From the NCBI RefSeq assembly GCF_003194385.1, contig NZ_LAPT01000037.1, forward strand, positions 1 through 40,678: a DNA stretch of 40,678 nucleotides, written 5' to 3'. The notes under the pieces were generated by a model. The model was given only the letters and a program-made list of their open reading frames with translations. It made no database searches and was not told where the DNA came from. How positions within the stretch are numbered: position 1 is the first letter of the stretch; each line of letters starts with the position of its first letter. Positions 36,803 through 40,678 of this stretch are shown piece by piece. Made by a program: the position numbers and the translations under genes. The DNA comes from Pokkaliibacter plantistimulans. Lineage in GTDB: Bacteria > Pseudomonadota > Gammaproteobacteria > Pseudomonadales > Balneatricaceae.

Positions 36803-36817
36803 ATTGGTATTACCAAT
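36803..36817. promoter_or_regulatory. LldR/PdhR-like operator, distal
   Basis: ATTGGT-ATT-ACCAAT is a perfect match to the LldR/PdhR half-site pattern and extends one more paired base each side. It lies between lldP and the rpmB promoter, nearer lldP's side. The cognate regulator is not in the window. Confidence 0.75.
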
Positions 36818-36933
36818 ATTTGACATGAATTCGGTGCTCGTCAGCACGTTACTTAGCACGGACGCAGGGGTGTTTTGATTGGGGTTGAGATGGCTCAGAA
36901 ACACGCTGGGCGAGTAAAAAGTGAGCAGTTTTC

Positions 36934-36962
36934 TTGCTATTGGCAGGGGTGAGGGGTATAAT
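36934..36962 (+). promoter_or_regulatory. rpmB-rpmG promoter
   Basis: TTGCTA (36934-36939) and a perfect TATAAT (36957-36962) are 17 bases apart, a strong sigma-70 promoter. Transcription would start near 36969, giving a leader of about 135 bases. Confidence 0.85.
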
Positions 36963-36968
36963 GCCGCC

Positions 36969-37103
36969 CGCTTGTACCTGTGGTACGGGATTTTGCCCCT
37001 GAATGGTTGGGGTGCTCCGCCTGAGGCTGGGCCTGGGTTGACCCGCAAGGGACTCGGTAGCAGCCGATAATGTTTGGACAACAAGCAAATTAAGGTATAG
37101 ATA
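36969..37103 (+). other. structured 5' leader of rpmB-rpmG
   Basis: Four small stems follow one another: GTACC/GGTAC (36974-36986), CCCC/GGGG (36996-37012), GCC/GGC (37019-37027) and GGGT/ACCC (37035-37044). The leader contains no ORF with a ribosome site. A ribosomal-protein binding element is possible but unproven. Confidence 0.4.
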
Positions 37104-37340
37104 ATGTCTAAAGTTTGCCAAGTTACCGGTAAGCGTCCAGCTGTTGGTAACCACGTTTCTCACTCTAACATCAAGACCAAGCGTCGCTTCATGCCTAACC
37201 TGCACTACCATCGTTTCTGGGTAGAAAGCGAACAGCGTTTTGTACGCCTGCGTGTATCTTCTAAAGGTATGCGTGTCATCGATAAGAAAGGTATCGATGC
37301 AGTTCTGACCGAAATCCGCGCTCGCGGCGAGAAAGTGTAA
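37104..37340 (+). CDS. rpmB: 50S ribosomal protein L28
   Basis: The 78-residue protein of the large subunit has the canonical start [12 protein letters not shown] and the segments [31 protein letters not shown] and the end [18 protein letters not shown], very like E. coli L28 and of the same length. Only one cysteine is present, so this is the zinc-free form. An AAGG lies before the ATG with ten bases spacing. It is the first gene of rpmB-rpmG behind the strong promoter at 36934. Confidence 0.98.
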   Translation: MSKVCQVTGKRPAVGNHVSHSNIKTKRRFMPNLHYHRFWVESEQRFVRLRVSSKGMRVIDKKGIDAVLTEIRARGEKV

Positions 37341-37348
37341 GGGGATAG

Positions 37349-37519
<171 letters not shown>

Positions 37520-37550
37520 GCTCTGGCTTCTTCTGATTGGATTCGTAAAG

Positions 37551-37580
37551 ACAGCTGCCTCAGGGCGGCTGTTTTTATTT
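37551..37580 (+). terminator. Rho-independent terminator after rpmG
   Basis: ACAGCTGCC pairs with GGCGGCTGT (9 bp including one G-T pair) around TCAG, followed by TTTATTT. It lies 31 bases after the rpmG stop. Confidence 0.88.
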
Positions 37581-37612
37581 GTGCTCCTTCTTTTCGTTTA
37601 CCCTTCCCGTAT

Positions 37613-37647
37613 TTGACAACGCGTTGCCGCTAAAAAGCGGCTAGAAT
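37613..37647 (+). promoter_or_regulatory. possible promoter with central inverted repeat before the NtrB-like kinase
   Basis: A consensus TTGACA (37613-37618) and TAGAAT (37642-37647) are 23 bases apart, too far for a normal sigma-70 promoter. Between them GCCGC-TAAAAA-GCGGC (37626-37641) is a perfect inverted repeat. A regulator that remodels the spacer, or coincidence, are both possible. Confidence 0.35.
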
Positions 37648-37786
37648 ATTTCGCGTCTGCCTTATTGTCAGACGAGCTACCCAGCCAGCGCTTCTCCCAT
37701 GCCGGGTGCTGGTGCCCTCATCTGTCTGCAACACGCCGTCGGTCGTCCGTCTGGCCGGTGTTCCTTTGTCAAAGCCGAGGCATGAG

Positions 37787-39226
37787 ATGCTGCGTTCTGT
37801 CTTTCTTCGCTCAGTATTGTGGCCAGTGCTGCTGGTCACGGTACTGTTGTTATTGGCTCTGGGGCTATTGCTGGCCAAGTCCTGGCGCACACTGGAAAAT
37901 CTCCAACCCGTCGAAGATCACCTGGAAGTGCTGGTGCAGCTGCAGACCACTGAGCAGCATTTGCAGCGTCTGGTGCTGGCTGAAGTCAGCCCGCTGCCCT
38001 GGGGGCTGTTGCAGGCGGACGTCAAACGTCTGTATGACATGAACGGCTTTATCGATCTCGACTCCAACGATCATCTGCGCAATGTGCGGCAGGTGCTGAA
38101 CAACGCCGATCTCAATGACCACCAGCGGCTGCAGCAGTTGCAGGAGCTGCTGTTTACCCTGTCTGATGAAGAGCATGCCGCCCACCAGAATCTGCTGCGG
38201 CATGTGCGGGCGTCAGCATGGCAGGAGGCCTGGTTGTCTGCCCTCGCGCTGGGGCTGTTCCCTTCGCTGGGTATCGGGCTGCTGTTCCTGATGCGTAAAC
38301 GCATCTGGCAGCCTCTTGAACAGCTGGGTCTGCTGATGACGGCGCTAACCGATGAAGGTTACCGGCCTATGTCCACCGAAGATGTGGACCCGCTGCTGCA
38401 GACACTGTTCCGGCACTACAACACCATGGTAGCGCGCCTTGCAGAGCTGGAGCAGGAACATATCAGCCGCAATCAGCTGCTGCAGAATGAAGTGGAGCAG
38501 GCCAGCCGGACGTTGCTGCTGCATCAGCGTGAACTGGCCACGGCAGAGCGCCTGGCAGCAGTGGGTGAACTGGGGGCCAGTCTGGCGCATGAGTTGCGTA
38601 ACCCGCTGGCGGGCATTTCCCTGACCCTCTCCAACCTGCGTGCCGAGCTGGACGAAGGGGATCAGACTGAGCGCCTGACCCTGGCCATCGGCGCACTGGA
38701 TCGGATGTCAAAGCAGCTCAATACGCTGCTGGCGCAGACGCGACAGCAGCCGGAGCCGCTGTGTCGCTGTCAGTTACATCGCAGTATCGAAGAAATTGTC
38801 GCACTGGTGCGCTACCAGATTCCTGAACACGTCCATATCCATAACAACATTCCCGAGCATATCCGTGTGCAGCTGGCCGAGGGTCGGTTGCATCAGGCCA
38901 TTCTCAACCTGATTCTGAACGCGGCGCAGAGCCTGGATCATCAGGTAGGGCAGATCGTGCTCGACGCCACCGAAGATGCCGATCACGTGACGCTGACGGT
39001 GGCCGACGACGGCCCTGGCTTCCCCGCTGCACTGTTGAGCGGGGGGATTCGTACCTTTGTCAGCTTCCGCGAAGGCGGGACCGGTCTGGGGCTGGCGATG
39101 GTCCGGCGTTTTATGCAGGACATGGGCGGCGAGTTGCAGGTCGCGAACCGGGCAGAAGGCGGGGCTCTGGTGTCGCTGCGCTTTCGTGTCGGTGAGGCCG
39201 GAGATTACCGCGAGCAGGCAGGCTAA
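37787..39226 (+). CDS. NtrB-like membrane histidine kinase
   Basis: The 479-residue sensor kinase has membrane helices at about 9-30 and 149-169 enclosing a helical periplasmic region of about 120 residues, then a HAMP-like linker and a coiled coil (216-250). HisKA has ELGASLAHELRNPLAGISLTL with His268. The catalytic domain has AILNLILNAAQS (N box), ADDGPGF and GGTGLGLAMVRRF. It resembles kinases paired with sigma-54 activators, such as the one encoded 11 bases downstream. The ATG at 37787 follows CGAGG; the upstream in-frame start at 37706 lacks a site. The ligand is unknown. Confidence 0.93.
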   Translation: MLRSVFLRSVLWPVLLVTVLLLLALGLLLAKSWRTLENLQPVEDHLEVLVQLQTTEQHLQRLVLAEVSPLPWGLLQADVKRLYDMNGFIDLDSNDHLRNVRQVLNNADLNDHQRLQQLQELLFTLSDEEHAAHQNLLRHVRASAWQEAWLSALALGLFPSLGIGLLFLMRKRIWQPLEQLGLLMTALTDEGYRPMSTEDVDPLLQTLFRHYNTMVARLAELEQEHISRNQLLQNEVEQASRTLLLHQRELATAERLAAVGELGASLAHELRNPLAGISLTLSNLRAELDEGDQTERLTLAIGALDRMSKQLNTLLAQTRQQPEPLCRCQLHRSIEEIVALVRYQIPEHVHIHNNIPEHIRVQLAEGRLHQAILNLILNAAQSLDHQVGQIVLDATEDADHVTLTVADDGPGFPAALLSGGIRTFVSFREGGTGLGLAMVRRFMQDMGGELQVANRAEGGALVSLRFRVGEAGDYREQAG

Positions 39227-39237
39227 AGGAGACCTAG

Positions 39238-40626
39238 ATGGCCGATACCATACTGATCCTCGAAGATGAATCGTTGCTGGGCGCCGAGCTGCGTCGCCAT
39301 TTTCAGCGTCAGGACTGGGAAGTGTGTTTGTGCTCCAGTCTGGCTGAGGCGCGTCATTGGTTGCTTGAGCAACAGCTGGATCCGCTGGTAGTGCTGTCTG
39401 ATATGAGCCTTGGCGATGGTAACGCCCTGAGCCTGCTGGAAGAGGTGCGCAAAGCGCAGCGGCCGCAGGAGTGGATCTTCCTGACGGGCTACGGCTCGAT
39501 TCCTGACTCGGTGCAGGCGTTGAGGCTGGGGGCCTTCGATTTCCTGGAAAAACCCTGTGATCTGGGGCGTCTGGATCTGGTGGTGCAGGGGGCTGCCCGC
39601 AGCGCCCGTGCGCAGCGACGGGTGGAGCTGATGAGCAGTAGCGTTGGGCAGGGGGTGGATGCCTTCGTCGGTCGCAGTGAGGCTGCTGAGCGGGTGCGGG
39701 CGTTGCTGCAGCGATTACTGACCGTGCCGTTCAGTGCGCTGGCCATTACCGGTGAGACCGGGACAGGCAAGGGGCTGGTTGCACGTATTCTGCATCAGGG
39801 TGGCTTGCATCGTGACGGGCCGATGGTAGAGATCAACTGTGCGGCGTTGCCCAAGGAGCTGCTGGAATCTGAATTGTTCGGCCATGAAGCCGGTGCTTTT
39901 ACCGGTGCCAAGGGGCGTCGCCGTGGTCTGCTGGAGCAGGCCAGTGGTGGCACGTTGTTCCTCGATGAACTGGGCGAGATGGACATCGAGCTGCAGGCCA
40001 AACTGCTGAAGGCCATCGAAGACAAGCGCATTCGGCGTTTGGGCGGCGAGCAGGAAATTCAGGTGGATGTGCAGATCATTGCGGCCACCCATCGCAATCT
40101 GCAGCAGCGGGTTGAGCAGGGCTCCTTCCGCGAAGACTTGTATCATCGCCTGAGTGTCTTTCAGCTGGAGCTGCCTGCATTGCGGGAACGTCTGGACGAT
40201 ATTCAGGATCTGGTCTGGCCGCTGGTGCATGAGTTCAATCTCAAGGCGAATCGCCGGGTGCGGCATATACCGCCCGAGGTCTGGCAACGACTGCGTCAGC
40301 ATCACTGGCCGGGCAACGTGCGTGAGTTGCGCAATGTCGTGGAACGATGCGTGCTGCTGGCCGAAGATGAGCGTTTTCCGCTGGAGTGGCTGCAGCTCGG
40401 CAAAAGCCATGAAGCAGAGCCAGTGCCGGTGATGAAGGCAGAGGTTCAGGGAGATGCCCTGGTGCTGCCGCTGGATGGCAGTATGGCGCTGGATGAAATG
40501 GAGAAGCACATCATCGAAACGGCACTGACTCGGCATGGCAATAATGTGGTGGCCACGGCCAGAGCCCTGGGGACCACGCGCGAAACCCTGCGCTATCGTC
40601 TGCAGAAATACCACATCAAGATCTGA
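39238..40626 (+). CDS. sigma-54-dependent response regulator (NtrC family)
   Basis: The 462-residue activator has a receiver domain with phospho-acceptor Asp55 (VVLSDMSLGDG) and Lys in LEKPCD. An AAA+ domain follows with Walker A GETGTGKG (172-179), GAFTGA (219-224), which contacts sigma-54, and the Walker B FLDELGEM. A Fis-type helix-turn-helix closes the protein (NNVVATARALGTTRETLRYRLQKYHI). It should activate sigma-54 promoters when phosphorylated by the preceding kinase. An AAGGAG site precedes the ATG at 39238. No good -24/-12 promoter is visible in this window, so its targets probably lie elsewhere. Confidence 0.96.
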   Translation: MADTILILEDESLLGAELRRHFQRQDWEVCLCSSLAEARHWLLEQQLDPLVVLSDMSLGDGNALSLLEEVRKAQRPQEWIFLTGYGSIPDSVQALRLGAFDFLEKPCDLGRLDLVVQGAARSARAQRRVELMSSSVGQGVDAFVGRSEAAERVRALLQRLLTVPFSALAITGETGTGKGLVARILHQGGLHRDGPMVEINCAALPKELLESELFGHEAGAFTGAKGRRRGLLEQASGGTLFLDELGEMDIELQAKLLKAIEDKRIRRLGGEQEIQVDVQIIAATHRNLQQRVEQGSFREDLYHRLSVFQLELPALRERLDDIQDLVWPLVHEFNLKANRRVRHIPPEVWQRLRQHHWPGNVRELRNVVERCVLLAEDERFPLEWLQLGKSHEAEPVPVMKAEVQGDALVLPLDGSMALDEMEKHIIETALTRHGNNVVATARALGTTRETLRYRLQKYHIKI

Positions 40627-40648
40627 TGCGAGTGGATCCGGTCGGCGC

Positions 40649-40678
40649 TTATCAGGTCGTTGAAAAACGTTATCGAGG
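40649..40678. repeat. right copy of the terminal inverted repeat
   Basis: This stretch at the very end of the window is the inverted partner of 35-62 (24 of 28 positions). It begins 22 bases after the stop of the sigma-54 regulator. It is cut by the window edge, so the element may continue. Confidence 0.6.

Noticed and set aside
36969-37060. tRNA-like gene in the rpmB leader
   Set aside because: The stems do not form a cloverleaf and there is no TTCGA-type T-loop or anticodon arm.

Overview
The window is a stretch of ordinary bacterial chromosome, dense in genes. The products (FtsY-FtsE-FtsX-RpoH, RsmD-CoaD-YfhL-type ferredoxin, L28-L33, LldP, XylAFGHR, Aer-type receptors) and their order point to a gammaproteobacterium, most like the Oceanospirillales/Pseudomonas side of the class. 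The genus is an inference. I see no phage, insertion sequence, CRISPR array, rRNA or tRNA.

Layout. 1-1840: a small alpha/beta-barrel-type protein and a GAF-GGDEF diguanylate cyclase, both on minus. 1971-5017: a plus-strand operon of fructokinase, a mannose-isomerase/AGE-family enzyme and a LysE-family exporter, behind a perfect 18-bp LacI-type operator. 5044-8097: minus-strand ferredoxin, coaD, rsmD and a zinc-motif-less M16-like membrane protein, divergent from ftsY-ftsE-ftsX and rpoH (8342-12583). 12688-13545: an exported LigE-type DNA ligase. 13578-18096: minus-strand genes for an AhpD-like protein, an ExoD-family protein, an exported protein of unknown role, RNase Z and an Aer-type receptor. 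18627-26552: a complete xylose locus (galM-xylA divergent from xylFGH, then xylR). 26783-28375: a second Aer-type receptor. 28444-32037: a 1197-residue PAS-GGDEF-EAL protein, divergent from a NarX/NarL-like two-component pair (32322-34612). 34803-36479: L-lactate permease with two LldR/PdhR-like operators upstream. 37104-37519: rpmB-rpmG. 37787-40626: an NtrB-like kinase and a sigma-54-activating response regulator.

How the genes work together. Xylose is imported by XylFGH, anomerised by GalM and isomerised by XylA, under XylR. Mannose or fructose would be channelled to fructose 6-phosphate by the isomerase and kinase without a PTS. Lactate enters through LldP. Two flavin-PAS energy-taxis receptors, two c-di-GMP enzymes and two two-component systems make the second half rich in signalling.

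The most unusual points are a near-identical inverted repeat at the two extreme ends of the window, the intact regulatory palindromes with no cognate regulator nearby, the two Aer paralogues bracketing the xylose locus, and a degenerate single M16 protein beside ftsY. I found no convincing wholly novel system.
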